Positions 22,146 through 31,243 are shown, numbered from the stretch's first letter. The stretch: 64,000 bases of DNA from Paenirhodobacter enshiensis (GCF_000740785.1 NZ_JFZB01000010.1:1-64000); one strand, 5' to 3'. The notes: generated from the sequence alone by a model not told the origin. A program made the numbers and translations.

Positions 22146-24287
22146 CTATACCGCCAGGGGCTGCGCGCGGCCGGCGCGCGTCATGTTGCGAACAAGGTCC
22201 GCCGGATCCAGGATGAGAGCGATGCGACCGTCGCCAAGGATTGTGGCGGCTGCAACGCCAGGAATGCGCCCATAGCTATCGCCCAGGCCCTTGATGACGA
22301 CCTGACGCTGTTCGACGATCTCGTCTACGATCAGGGCGGCGCGGTTGCCATTTTCGAGTGCCGTGACCAGAACCGTTCCGTCCCGGACCACCGGGCGCTG
22401 TGCGTGATAGCCCATTTCTGCTCCCAGATCGCAAAGCGGGACGAAACTGCCGCGAAGCTGCAGAACCGGGGTCGATCCGGCAACGGTGCGCACGTCGTCG
22501 GGGCGCATGGCTGCAGTTTCAAGGATCGAGGACAGCGGCACGACCAGCGTTTCTCCCGCCACCGATATGACCATTCCGTCGAGAACGGCCAGAGTGAGCG
22601 GCAAGGAGATGGTGAAAACCGTACCTTTTCCAAATTCGGATCGGATCGCGACGCGCCCGCCGAGAGCATGGATGGCCGAGCGAACGACGTCCATTCCGAC
22701 GCCACGACCCGACAGGGCCGAGACCGATTTCGCGGTGGAAAATCCCGGCAAGAACAACAGATTGTCGATCTCTGCATCGCCGAGAGGAGCATCTGCCGGC
22801 ACCAGGCCGCGGGCGATGGCGGTTTCGAGAACACGCTTTCTGTTGATGCCTCCGCCGTCGTCGGAAAGCTCTATTTCCAGTCGGCCGGCACGATGGCGGG
22901 CCGAGAGCGTGATCGTTCCGGTTCGGGTTTTTCCGGCCTCGATACGCTTCTCCGGCGGTTCGATGCCATGGTCAACGGCGTTTCGGATCATGTGAGTAAG
23001 CGGGTCGGACAGCCGTTCGATCACAGTCTTGTCGACTTCGGTGGTTTCGCCAAGCGGACGGAGTTGCACGTCCTTTCCGGTTGCCGCGGCAGCCTCGCGG
23101 ACGATCCGGGCCATGCGCTGGAACAGTGGTTTGACCGGCTGGGCGCGGATCATCATCACGCTGTCCTGAATCTCGCGGGTCAGCAGGGTGAAGGAATCGA
23201 GACCGCTGCGCAGCGATGCGTTGGGTTGCAGCCCGGCCTCGGCGACGCTTTGGGCAAGCATGGCCTGGGTGATGACCAGTTCCCCCACCAGATTCACCAG
23301 CCGGTCGATCCGATCGAGGTTCACCCGGACCGTGGCGGCAGCTTCGCCGTGGGCTTCGCGCGCGGGGGGCGGCTCGCCCGGTGCGGACTCTGGCTTCGGG
23401 CCGGCCGGCGCGGGTGGGGCGTCCTTTGTCTGCTCGCCCGTCGGGGGCGGTGCCGGAACCGGAGGCCAGGGAGCAGGCGGTTCCGAGTTCTCCTCGACCT
23501 CGGCCAGAGGAAGCGGTGCGATTGTCAGATCGCACAGACCGTCGACGAAATCGAAGACCTCGCGGATCTCGGTTTCGGACAGATGGCCCGGCATAACGAT
23601 GCGCCAGCAGATTTCGGCACTGTCTTCGGTCAGATCTTCGAGCGGGGGGATATCGCCGTCGCAGACGATTTCTGTCGCGCCGAGATCTGTCAGCGTGCGC
23701 AGCAGATAAAGCGGCTCGTTCGCCGAGCGATACAGCTCGGTCCGGGGATGAAAGCGCACCTCCCAGTCAGCCAGAGATGTCGAGTCGAGAACCATGAAGG
23801 AGGGGAGCGCTGCGCTGCTTTCTTCCGACCCGAAGTCGCCAAAAGACAGGACCAAAGGCTGAAAGTCCGTCACTTCCGGCTCTGGTTCCGCGGGATCCGC
23901 CCCGGCCAGCGCATCAAGCGCCTCGAGGCAGTCGGCGCTGCCTTCGGGCACGGTGGGATCATCCTCATGGGCTGCACGCACATGGTCTTGCAGCAGATCG
24001 GCTGCGCGAAACAGCAACCGCATCAATGCGGGATCCAGATCGAGCTTGCCGGACCGCAGAAGATCCAGAACGCTTTCGTAGCGATGGGCAAAACCCACGA
24101 GTGTATCAAGGCCGAAAGCCCCGGCACCGCCCTTGATCGAATGCACGGCGCGGAAGGTGACATTCACCGCCTCGGCATCCGGTGCGGCGCTTTCTGACAG
24201 GGTTTGCAGCCCGTCCTGAAGGCTTTCGAGCAATTCTTCGCACTCGGCGAAGAACCCCTCGCGGATTTCGGCCATCGGATCGCTCAT
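22146..24287 (-). CDS. cheA: CheA sensor histidine kinase
   Basis: This 713-residue protein has the P1 phosphotransfer domain with H49 in HSIKGGAGAFG, then a linker domain around 190-290, a Pro-rich linker, the P3 dimerisation domain (RVNLDRIDRLVNLVGELVI), the ATPase with HMIRNAVDHGIE, DDGGGI and GRGVGMDVV, and a C-terminal CheW-like P5 domain. The ATG at 24287 follows AGGAGG and overlaps the cheY stop; a longer frame (24359) is rejected. It should phosphorylate both CheY proteins of this operon. Confidence 0.95.
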   Translation of the reverse strand: MSDPMAEIREGFFAECEELLESLQDGLQTLSESAAPDAEAVNVTFRAVHSIKGGAGAFGLDTLVGFAHRYESVLDLLRSGKLDLDPALMRLLFRAADLLQDHVRAAHEDDPTVPEGSADCLEALDALAGADPAEPEPEVTDFQPLVLSFGDFGSEESSAALPSFMVLDSTSLADWEVRFHPRTELYRSANEPLYLLRTLTDLGATEIVCDGDIPPLEDLTEDSAEICWRIVMPGHLSETEIREVFDFVDGLCDLTIAPLPLAEVEENSEPPAPWPPVPAPPPTGEQTKDAPPAPAGPKPESAPGEPPPAREAHGEAAATVRVNLDRIDRLVNLVGELVITQAMLAQSVAEAGLQPNASLRSGLDSFTLLTREIQDSVMMIRAQPVKPLFQRMARIVREAAAATGKDVQLRPLGETTEVDKTVIERLSDPLTHMIRNAVDHGIEPPEKRIEAGKTRTGTITLSARHRAGRLEIELSDDGGGINRKRVLETAIARGLVPADAPLGDAEIDNLLFLPGFSTAKSVSALSGRGVGMDVVRSAIHALGGRVAIRSEFGKGTVFTISLPLTLAVLDGMVISVAGETLVVPLSSILETAAMRPDDVRTVAGSTPVLQLRGSFVPLCDLGAEMGYHAQRPVVRDGTVLVTALENGNRAALIVDEIVEQRQVVIKGLGDSYGRIPGVAAATILGDGRIALILDPADLVRNMTRAGRAQPLAV

Positions 24288-24661
24288 GCGTCCTCCTGTC
24301 CTGCAACCATATGCAGTGCGCGGACCAGTTTCGGCGGGTCGAACGGTTTCACGATCCATCCGGTGGCTCCGGCGGCGCGGGCCCTGGCGCGCAATTCCGG
24401 TGCCGCCTCCGTCGTCAGCACCAGAATCGGCGTCGCGCGGAACCGTTCCAGCCTGCGCACCGCCTCAATGAAGCCGAAGCCGTCGAGGCGCGGCATGTTG
24501 ATGTCAGAGATGATCGCATCGGGCGTCAGCCCTTCGAGTGCCTCCAGCCCGGCGATGCCGTCTTCGGCGAGGTGGACCTCGATCCCGGCGGAACCGAGCG
24601 CGAGGCCCAGCATATCGCGGATGGTGCGGCTGTCATCGACGGCAAGGACGGAGAGGCTCAT
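24284..24661 (-). CDS. cheY: CheY-like single-domain response regulator (first copy)
   Basis: This 125-residue receiver domain has D9-D10, acceptor D53 (ISDINMPRLDG), T83/T84 and K105 (VKPFDPP). It clearly differs from the second CheY of the operon, so the two may have separate targets or one may be a phosphate sink. It overlaps cheA and the STAS gene by four bases each. Confidence 0.92.
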   Translation of the reverse strand: MSLSVLAVDDSRTIRDMLGLALGSAGIEVHLAEDGIAGLEALEGLTPDAIISDINMPRLDGFGFIEAVRRLERFRATPILVLTTEAAPELRARARAAGATGWIVKPFDPPKLVRALHMVAGQEDA

Positions 24662-25014
24662 GCGCGATACCCTGTCTCCAGCCGCTCCGACAGGCCGAGA
24701 TCGTGAAGCGCGCGCACGAAGGCGTCCGAGGCCGGCGACAGGATCAGCCGCCCCCCCCGGGCCTTGGCGCTGGCCCGTGCGGCAAGCAGAAGTTGCGCGC
24801 CGAGTGCTCCGAGATGCGCCACCCCTCCGGCGTCGATCACGATGTCCGGACCCGTCACCCGGCGCAGATCGCCGGCGACCCGGGTGACTGTCGAGAAATC
24901 CAGACGCTCCGGCAGGACCACGGCTTCCGAAGCGCCGTCCCGCGCTTGTGCGTCTTCTATCTGCGTTTTCAGATCCGGCTGCTGTGCCGGTTCCTGTCGT
25001 TTAGCCCTGACCAC
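24658..25014 (-). CDS. STAS-domain protein, first gene of chemosensory operon
   Basis: This 118-residue protein has a hydrophilic N-terminal 40 residues and a C-terminal STAS domain (about 43-118; PDIVIDAGGVAHLGALGAQLLL). The Ser that is phosphorylated in anti-sigma factor antagonists of the SpoIIAA type (in the DSSG motif) is replaced here by Gly/Ala-type residues (HLGALG), so regulation by a serine kinase is unlikely. The GTG start at 25014 is preceded by AAGGAG. STAS genes head similar che operons in other Rhodobacteraceae, but the role is not established to my knowledge. An eight-C run (24751-24758) lies in the gene. Confidence 0.82.
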   Translation of the reverse strand: MVRAKRQEPAQQPDLKTQIEDAQARDGASEAVVLPERLDFSTVTRVAGDLRRVTGPDIVIDAGGVAHLGALGAQLLLAARASAKARGGRLILSPASDAFVRALHDLGLSERLETGYRA

Positions 25015-25062
25015 GCTGCTCTCCTTTCCCTGCCGAACAGGAACAGGATTAGCTGCGGGTTG

Positions 25063-26067
25063 TTAATTTTGGCTTGACGCCGGACGGTCTTTGCACAGCC
25101 GGTCTAGATAGATTGCACAGCCTGCAAGCGCGGCATAATCGTCTTCGACGACGCAGATAGGGAAGTCGCGGACTAGGGCCGCGAACCGGCCACGGGCGTG
25201 GAAGGCGGTCGCGAAGCCGAACCGGCCGAGCCAGGGCGCGATCGCGCGGGCCACGCCGCCGATCAGATGAATGCCACCATGCGGCAGATGGGTCAGCGCC
25301 AGATCGCCCGTTACCGTGGCCAGAACGCGCACGAAAAGCCGCCCCGCCGCCTCGGCCAGCGGATCGCCCGCCCCGATCCCCGCGAGCACCCCCGCCGGAT
25401 CGAGCGGCGTTCCGCGTCCCGCCTCGGCGCAGACGAAGGCATGGCACAGCGCGACGCCACGGCCCGAGAGCACTTCCTCGACATCGGCGAACCCGCTGCG
25501 GCGCGCGATGAAATCGTGCAGGCGCAGGGTTTCGGCATCGGTGACGGGCAGGGTGACGTGGCCGGCCTCCGACGCGGGAACGAAGCAGCCGCGGCCGATC
25601 CGGTGCACCGGGGCGGCGTTGAACCCGGTGCCGATGCCGATCACCAGACGCGTGGCATCGGGCGCGGACACGGGCTGGCCGGGCAGGACCGGGCGCAGTG
25701 CCCCGGGCGCCAGCGCATCGAGAGCGTGCCCCTGCGCTGCCAGATCGTTCAGAACGGCGGCATCTCTCACGCCGGTGCGGGCCGCGAGCTCGGCTTCCGA
25801 AATCTCCCAGGCCAGATTGGTCAGCGTGACCTTGCCCGCACTTACCGGCCCCGCAGCGCAGATGCAGGCGCGCCCGATCCGGGGGGAGCCGCCGGCGGTC
25901 AGATACTCGGCGAGGATCGGCCACAGCGCGGCGTGCCCGGCATTCGCGTAACGCCGGATCGTGTCCGGGCGCAGCACCGCGCCATCGGCCAGAGCCACGC
26001 GGGTGTTGGTGCCGCCGATGTCGGCAAGCAGCGTCAGTGCGGCATCGGAGGGGGCAGCAAGAGGCAT
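25063..26067 (-). CDS. glk: glucokinase
   Basis: This 334-residue enzyme phosphorylates glucose with ATP, feeding the Entner-Doudoroff pathway usual in this family. It has the phosphate motif DIGGTNTR near residue 16, the LNDLAAQGHAL segment with catalytic aspartate, IGIGTGFNAAP and the hinge GGVARAIAPW. It is of the bacterial Glk type and not ROK, since the ROK cysteine-rich zinc motif is absent. It follows the CNNM gene after 20 bp and precedes the STAS gene by 48 bp, so it may share a transcript with the che operon. Confidence 0.9.
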   Translation of the reverse strand: MPLAAPSDAALTLLADIGGTNTRVALADGAVLRPDTIRRYANAGHAALWPILAEYLTAGGSPRIGRACICAAGPVSAGKVTLTNLAWEISEAELAARTGVRDAAVLNDLAAQGHALDALAPGALRPVLPGQPVSAPDATRLVIGIGTGFNAAPVHRIGRGCFVPASEAGHVTLPVTDAETLRLHDFIARRSGFADVEEVLSGRGVALCHAFVCAEAGRGTPLDPAGVLAGIGAGDPLAEAAGRLFVRVLATVTGDLALTHLPHGGIHLIGGVARAIAPWLGRFGFATAFHARGRFAALVRDFPICVVEDDYAALAGCAIYLDRLCKDRPASSQN

Positions 26068-26087
26068 GGCGGGCTCCGGTCAGAAGG

Positions 26088-27422
26088 TCAGGGGGTCGGG
26101 GTCTCGTCGCCGAGTTCGGGGCGGATGCGCAGCCGCGCGATGCGGTTGTCCTTGCGCTCCAGCACCTCGAAGCGGAAGCCGTAGAACGAGAACACCTGAC
26201 CGACCTCGGGGATGGTCTGGGCCTCGCTGATGACCAGACCGGCGACGGTGTTCGCCTCCTCGTCGGGCAGGCCCCAGTCGAGTTCCCGGTTCAGGTCGCG
26301 GATCGTGGTCGCGCCATCGACGATGTAATCGCCCGAATCGGTGGGGCGGATCTGGCGTTCGGTCTTCAGGTCCATCTCGTCGCTGATGTCGCCGACGATT
26401 TCCTCGATGATATCCTCGAGCGTCAGCAACCCCTTCAGATCGCCGTATTCGTCGACCACCAGCGCGAAGTGCATCCGCCGTTTCAGAAACTCGCGCATCT
26501 GCTCGTTCAGCGGCGTGGTCTCGGGGATGAAATAGGGCTTCATCGCCACTTTCATGACGTCGAGATCGGAGACGGAATCGAGCTTGCCGTCGCCCTCGCG
26601 CAGGAACTTCTCGACCGCGCGCAACAGATCCTTGGCATGGATCACGCCCACGACATTCTCGCGCTCGCCGCGGTAAAGCGGCAGGCGCGTGTGCGGCGAG
26701 GTCAGCACCGCCGTCAGCAGCGCATCGGGCGCCATGTCGGCATCGAGCATCTCGATCTGGCTGCGATGCAGCATGATTTCCTCGACCGTGCGGTCGTCGA
26801 GGTCGAGCGCGCCCAGAAGCCGGTCGCGGTCCTCCTTGTCGACCACCCCCTCGGCCGAGCCGAGCGACAGCGCCCCGGCGATCTCGTCGCGCACCGAGAA
26901 CATCTGCTGATCGGCGTCGATTCGCTGGCCGAACAGCCGCAGGATGCCGCGCACGATCAGCCGCACCACGGACACCACCGGCGACAGGATCACCAGCAGT
27001 CCGCGCACCGGCCGCGCCACCCGCGTCGCCACATGCTCGGGCGCCGAGATCGCCCAGGTCTTCGGCAGCACCTCGGCGAAGATCAGCACCAGCACCGTCA
27101 TCACCAGTGTCGCGAGCGCGACGCCGCCCGAGCCGAATATCCGCGTGAACAGCGCCGTCGCGAGCGATGCCGACAGGATATTCGCCACATTGTTGCCAAG
27201 CAGGATCGCCCCGATCAGCTTCTCGCTGTCCTCTGTCACCCGCAGCGCGGCATCCGCGCCCGGTTCGCCCTTGTCGGCGCCCGAGCGCAGCTTCGCTCGG
27301 CTCGCGGCGGTCAGTGCGGTCTCCGATCCGGAAAAAAACGCTGACAGCGCCAGCAGCAGCACGATTGCCCCGGCGGTCAGCCAGAACGACAGGTCGAGGA
27401 ACGCGGGAATAGGACTGTCCAT
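26088..27422 (-). CDS. HlyC/CorC (CNNM) family membrane transporter with CBS domains
   Basis: This 444-residue protein has an N-terminal DUF21/CNNM membrane domain with about four helices and the SAFFSGSETALTAASRAKL motif, then a pair of CBS domains (~200-330, with DDRTVEEIMLHRSQI and VVDEYGDLKGLLTLEDIIEEIVGDI), and a C-terminal CorC_HlyC domain. CNNM proteins are linked to Mg2+ efflux or homeostasis. The ATG at 27422 is chosen; a TTG at 27449 would add nine residues. Neither has a strong ribosome-binding site. Confidence 0.88.
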   Translation of the reverse strand: MDSPIPAFLDLSFWLTAGAIVLLLALSAFFSGSETALTAASRAKLRSGADKGEPGADAALRVTEDSEKLIGAILLGNNVANILSASLATALFTRIFGSGGVALATLVMTVLVLIFAEVLPKTWAISAPEHVATRVARPVRGLLVILSPVVSVVRLIVRGILRLFGQRIDADQQMFSVRDEIAGALSLGSAEGVVDKEDRDRLLGALDLDDRTVEEIMLHRSQIEMLDADMAPDALLTAVLTSPHTRLPLYRGERENVVGVIHAKDLLRAVEKFLREGDGKLDSVSDLDVMKVAMKPYFIPETTPLNEQMREFLKRRMHFALVVDEYGDLKGLLTLEDIIEEIVGDISDEMDLKTERQIRPTDSGDYIVDGATTIRDLNRELDWGLPDEEANTVAGLVISEAQTIPEVGQVFSFYGFRFEVLERKDNRIARLRIRPELGDETPTP

Positions 27423-27485
27423 CTCGGTCACAAAATGAAATCCGTTCAAGGTTACGGCGCGAAGCCCGCGCCAATCAAGTCTCAG

Positions 27486-28541
27486 TCAGTCCCGGCGTCC
27501 CGGGGCGGGTTGTCCGGGCAGGTTATCCGGCCGCGCGAGCGGATGGTGACGCAGCACCAGGTCCTTCAGCCGCTCGTCGAGGACATGGGTGTAGATCTCG
27601 GTCGAGGACAGATCGGCATGGCCCAGAAGTGTCTGGATCACCCGCAGATCGGCCCCGCCGGCCAGAAGATGGGTCGCGAAGGCATGGCGCAGCACATGCG
27701 GCGTCACCCGCGACGGGCTGATCCCGGCCGCGACCGCGATATCCTTGACGAGGCCGTGGAACATCTGCCGCGTCAGGTGGCCGTCCTTCGCCGGCGAGGG
27801 GAACAGGAAACGCGAGGGCGGCGCGCGCCGGCTCAGTCGCGCCTCTTCCTCGGCCGCGTCGCGCAGCTTCAGCCATGCGCCAAGCGCCTCGCGCGCCGGG
27901 GCGGAGAGCGGCACCATCCGCTCCTTGCTGCCCTTGCCGCGCACCAGCACCATCTCGGGGTTGCCGCGCACCGCCTGCACCGGCAGCGACACGAGCTCGC
28001 TCACCCGCATTCCGGTGGCGTAAAGCATCTCCATCAGGCAGCGGTTGCGGATCTGCTCGGGCAGGGACGCCCCCTGATCGCAGGCGGCGTCCAGAAGGCG
28101 GCTCACCTCCTCGACGCTCAGCGTCTTCGGCAGGCGCTGCGCCTTGGCGGGGCCGTGGATGGCAAGCGTCGGATTGTCCTCGCGCCAGCCCTCTTCATAG
28201 GCGAAGCGAAACAGTTGCCGGATCGCGGACAGCCGCCGCGCGCGGGTGGCACGGGCAAGTCCCTCGGCCTCGCAGCGGGTCAGGTAATCCTCCACCGCAT
28301 CGCGCCCGAGGGTCAGAAAGCCCAGTCCGCGCCCGGTGGTGAAGGACAGGAAATCGTTCAGATCGCGGCCGTAACTTTCGACGGTATTTCGCGCCGCCCC
28401 GGCCTCGGCCGACTGGGCTTCGAGAAAGGCCGGAATCCAGCGTGAATCCGGCGGGGCCGCGCGGTCTTCGGGGGGGGGCGTGCGGGCCGCAGTCGTGTCA
28501 TCTGCCGTCTTGCGGGGGGCGGTCTCGTCGGCGGCGGTCAT
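27486..28541 (-). CDS. xerD: tyrosine recombinase XerD
   Basis: This 351-residue recombinase resolves chromosome dimers at dif together with XerC. The catalytic residues are all present: R179 (ATGMRVSE), H282 and R285 (HVLRHAFATHLL), H308 (LLGHADLSSTEIYTHV) and Y317. The N-terminal SAM-like domain starts around residue 34 and follows a ~33-residue low-complexity tail. Within that tail nine consecutive C bases (28470-28478 on the plus strand as G) encode a PPP run. It overlaps the upstream gene by four bases. XerD fits better than XerC from its place near aroKB, as in related genomes. Confidence 0.88.
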   Translation of the reverse strand: MTAADETAPRKTADDTTAARTPPPEDRAAPPDSRWIPAFLEAQSAEAGAARNTVESYGRDLNDFLSFTTGRGLGFLTLGRDAVEDYLTRCEAEGLARATRARRLSAIRQLFRFAYEEGWREDNPTLAIHGPAKAQRLPKTLSVEEVSRLLDAACDQGASLPEQIRNRCLMEMLYATGMRVSELVSLPVQAVRGNPEMVLVRGKGSKERMVPLSAPAREALGAWLKLRDAAEEEARLSRRAPPSRFLFPSPAKDGHLTRQMFHGLVKDIAVAAGISPSRVTPHVLRHAFATHLLAGGADLRVIQTLLGHADLSSTEIYTHVLDERLKDLVLRHHPLARPDNLPGQPAPGRRD

Positions 28542-30250
28542 CCGTTGCGCTCCAGCACCACGAGTTCCAGAGCGGCGCGCCGTGCCACGGTCTCGAACCC
28601 GGTCGCGCGCAACAGCATAAGCCCGTCGCCGACGCGACGCAGATCGCCGCGTGCCCCCTCGGTCACATCGTCGATGGCATCGAGCACCGCCTCGCCCAGC
28701 TTGTCGGGCAAAAGCCCGGCATAGCGGGCCGGGATCGCTTTCGGGCGGGCATCGAACACCGTCTTCAGCATCAGCCCCATCCGGTCCTGTGCCGGATGGG
28801 CCGAGGTATCGCCTTGCGCGATGCCGATCAGCAGCGCCTCGTCGGCATCGGCCGGAGTGTGCGCCCCGGCCACGGCTGCGAAATCGGGTGTCAGCAGCCC
28901 GAGCCGGAACGCGATCGCCGCCGCATCGTCATCGAGCGCGACCCCGCGCAACCGCTCGGCGAACATCGCCGCCATCGCGGGTTCCAGCTCCTGCGCCTGC
29001 ATCTCGTCCCACAGCGCCGGCAACAGCTGACTGACGCGCGCGGCATTGCCCGCACTCAGCGCCTTGTCGAACGCGCTGACCAGCGTCACCCGGTCCCACA
29101 CGCCGCCCGAGGCCGAGGCGCGCTGCCCGGTGTAAAGCCCCAGAAGCCGGTTCGGATCGAGCACGCCCGAGCGCGTCAGCCGCTCGGCCGCCTCGATCTC
29201 GGCCTTGCGGCCATGGTTCGCCTCGAGATCCGCCTGAGCAAAGGCGACGGGCAGGGTGGATGTGGAAATCGGCTGGCCGATCGCCTCCATCATGCGAAAC
29301 ACCAGCGGCGTCGGGCGCGCGGGCGGCGGCAGCTCGGGGCTGTCCTCGGTCAGCTCGGGATCGAGGAAGCGCGCCAGCAGCTCTGCCATTTCCGGGTCGA
29401 TCTGGCCGAGCGCGCGCCCGGTGTCGAGCGACAGCGCCGCCGCCGGCCAGTCGCCGCGCCGCGCGAGGCAAAAGATCCGCGCCGGGAAGGAGGGGGTGAC
29501 GGCGGGGGTCTCGGTCATGATCCGGCACGCGCCATCCTCGCGGCCCTGAAGCAGCGCTACATCGAAGCGGCGACGGAACACCTCGGGGTCGTCCGGATCC
29601 GCCTGATCGAGCAGCGCCACCGCCTGATCGAGCGCACCCATGTCAAGAAGCCGGTCGATACGGGCGAGGAACAGGACGTCGCGCCCCTCGGGCGAGGGGG
29701 TCTGCGGCGGCTCCAGCTCGGCGAGCAGGATCTGCATCAGGAAGGACTGGATCGCGGGCAGGGTGTCGAGACGCTCCTTGCGGACCGAGGCGGCAAGGTC
29801 TGCCTCGGGTGTGGCGCCCCAGAAGTCGATGGGCACCCCGGTGCGCGGTGCCGACACCAGACCGACCGCATTGGGCGGCGGATGATCGAGAGAGATTTCG
29901 CTGATCGTCTCGGTGCGGATAACCGGGGTGACCGGGGTTTCGCCCGGCACCGGCGGCAGCACCGCCGAAGAGGCCCGTCCGAGGATCTGCACCGATCCCG
30001 GTCGCGGTGCCGCAGACCCGGCCGCAGACTCCCCCCCCGAAGATGGCCCGACCGAGGACGACAGCCAGTCGATGGCCGACATCGGTTCCTCGGCCCGTGC
30101 GGATCCGGCGCCCGGAGGAACGGCCGCGAGGGTCGCTGCCACGGCCAGCGTGCAGCCGGCCGGGCGCACCCGTTCCCGGCACGCCGCGATCAGGCGAGAC
30201 CGAGTCGGGCGGCTTCGTCGTTCCAGATCCGGGGCGGGATCAGTTCCCAC
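28538..30250 (-). CDS. unknown exported protein between xerD and aroK
   Basis: This 570-residue protein has a basic N-terminus and a hydrophobic stretch ending GSARA (about residue 52), consistent with a long signal peptide. The mature part starts with a Pro/Ser/Gly-rich segment and continues as Ala/Leu-rich helices reminiscent of helical-repeat proteins. No catalytic motif is evident. The GTG start at 30250 is well supported by GGAGG five bases upstream and overlaps the end of the preceding small gene. Equivalent genes sit next to xerD and aroK in Rhodobacteraceae, but I know of no assigned function. Confidence 0.8.
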   Translation of the reverse strand: MGTDPAPDLERRSRPTRSRLIAACRERVRPAGCTLAVAATLAAVPPGAGSARAEEPMSAIDWLSSSVGPSSGGESAAGSAAPRPGSVQILGRASSAVLPPVPGETPVTPVIRTETISEISLDHPPPNAVGLVSAPRTGVPIDFWGATPEADLAASVRKERLDTLPAIQSFLMQILLAELEPPQTPSPEGRDVLFLARIDRLLDMGALDQAVALLDQADPDDPEVFRRRFDVALLQGREDGACRIMTETPAVTPSFPARIFCLARRGDWPAAALSLDTGRALGQIDPEMAELLARFLDPELTEDSPELPPPARPTPLVFRMMEAIGQPISTSTLPVAFAQADLEANHGRKAEIEAAERLTRSGVLDPNRLLGLYTGQRASASGGVWDRVTLVSAFDKALSAGNAARVSQLLPALWDEMQAQELEPAMAAMFAERLRGVALDDDAAAIAFRLGLLTPDFAAVAGAHTPADADEALLIGIAQGDTSAHPAQDRMGLMLKTVFDARPKAIPARYAGLLPDKLGEAVLDAIDDVTEGARGDLRRVGDGLMLLRATGFETVARRAALELVVLERNG

Positions 30251-30389
30251 TCGTTCCTCCGGGCAGGGTGATGCTCTGGCGCTGTTCGCTCTGCACCGGC
30301 GTCAGGTCGCCGAAATAGGCGTAGCCGATGATCCCGAGCAGCCCCAGAACCAGAATGGCCACGATGATTTGCACAATGATGCGCCCCAT
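30240..30389 (-). CDS. 49-residue single-helix membrane protein
   Basis: This short protein begins MGRIIVQIIVAILVLGLLGI, one membrane helix, followed by GYAYFGDLTP and a polar tail. The ATG at 30389 has GGACGGA upstream. Its last codons overlap the start of the 570-residue exported protein by 11 bp, implying coupled translation. A longer frame to 30455 adds residues with no signal. Function unknown; the topology suggests a small partner protein at the inner membrane. Confidence 0.7.
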   Translation of the reverse strand: MGRIIVQIIVAILVLGLLGIIGYAYFGDLTPVQSEQRQSITLPGGTSGN

Positions 30390-30481
30390 GAATCCGTCCC
30401 GAACTTTCGTTCTTGTCGTTAAAGTCAGTGCGTGACAGCACAGCTCCGGGCTCATCCCGCAGCGGGCGCACGCTTGCGAGA

Positions 30482-30487
30482 ATTATA
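30482..30487 (-). promoter_or_regulatory. candidate sigma-70 -10 element for the minus-strand run from 30389
   Basis: On the minus strand this reads TATAAT, a perfect -10 hexamer, with GTGAAC 17 bases upstream as a weak -35. It lies about 93 bp before the 49-residue membrane protein. The stretch is unusually AT-rich for this window. The same interval must hold the aroK promoter on the other strand. Confidence 0.4.
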
Positions 30488-30598
30488 TATGGCATTTCCC
30501 GGAAGTTCACGCCATTCAGGGAGATAAAGATCACGATTGCGCAAGGGAAGTGGCCGCAGCACGCCGGCCCACCCCTGCCGGAACGACGGAGCACGGCG

Positions 30599-31243
30599 TT
30601 GAAGGCGAAGGAACGGGCACGGCCCGCCGCCCGGAGGACTTCGGGCGGGACCCCCGCGGAGCGGACAGCGGACAAGACGGGCGCCCGCGCGCGGCTGCTG
30701 CGTCCGGTCGTTCTCGTGGGGATGATGGGAGCGGGCAAGACCGCCGTCGGCACGGTGCTGGCGCGGATGTTGGGTGTGCCGTTTCGCGACAGCGACGACG
30801 AGATCGTGCGCGCCGCCCAGATGGAAATCCCCGAGATCTTCGCCCGCGACGGCGAGGCGTTCTTCCGCGCCCGCGAGACCGAGGTTCTGGGCCGGCTGAT
30901 GGGGGCGGAGCCCGCAGTCATCTCGACCGGCGGCGGGGCCTTCATGAACGCGACCAACCGCGACCTGATCGCGCGGCACGGCGTCTCGGTCTGGCTGCAG
31001 GCCGATGTCGAGGTGCTGTGGAACCGGGTGCGGCACAAGACGACGCGGCCGTTGCTGCGCACGGCCGACCCGAAAGGCACGCTGGCCGCGCTTCTGGCCG
31101 AGCGCGAGCCGCTCTATGCGCTGGCCGATCTGGAGGTGGGCTCAGCGCCCGGGCTGACGGTCGAGGGGATGGCGCAAAAGGTGATCGCCGCGCTTCGGGC
31201 GCATGGCGACATGGACGAGGAGGCGCGAGATGCGCGAGACTGA
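30599..31243 (+). CDS. aroK: shikimate kinase
   Basis: This enzyme phosphorylates shikimate at the 3-hydroxyl in aromatic amino-acid synthesis. It has the Walker A GMMGAGKT (41-48 with this start), DSDDEI, then FRARETEVL and TGGGAF, and an R-rich lid. The TTG at 30599 is favoured because GGAG lies seven bases upstream, giving 214 residues; the frame stays open to 30413, but that would add 62 residues without similarity to the family. The end overlaps aroB by 14 bp. Confidence 0.9.
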   Translation: MKAKERARPAARRTSGGTPAERTADKTGARARLLRPVVLVGMMGAGKTAVGTVLARMLGVPFRDSDDEIVRAAQMEIPEIFARDGEAFFRARETEVLGRLMGAEPAVISTGGGAFMNATNRDLIARHGVSVWLQADVEVLWNRVRHKTTRPLLRTADPKGTLAALLAEREPLYALADLEVGSAPGLTVEGMAQKVIAALRAHGDMDEEARDARD

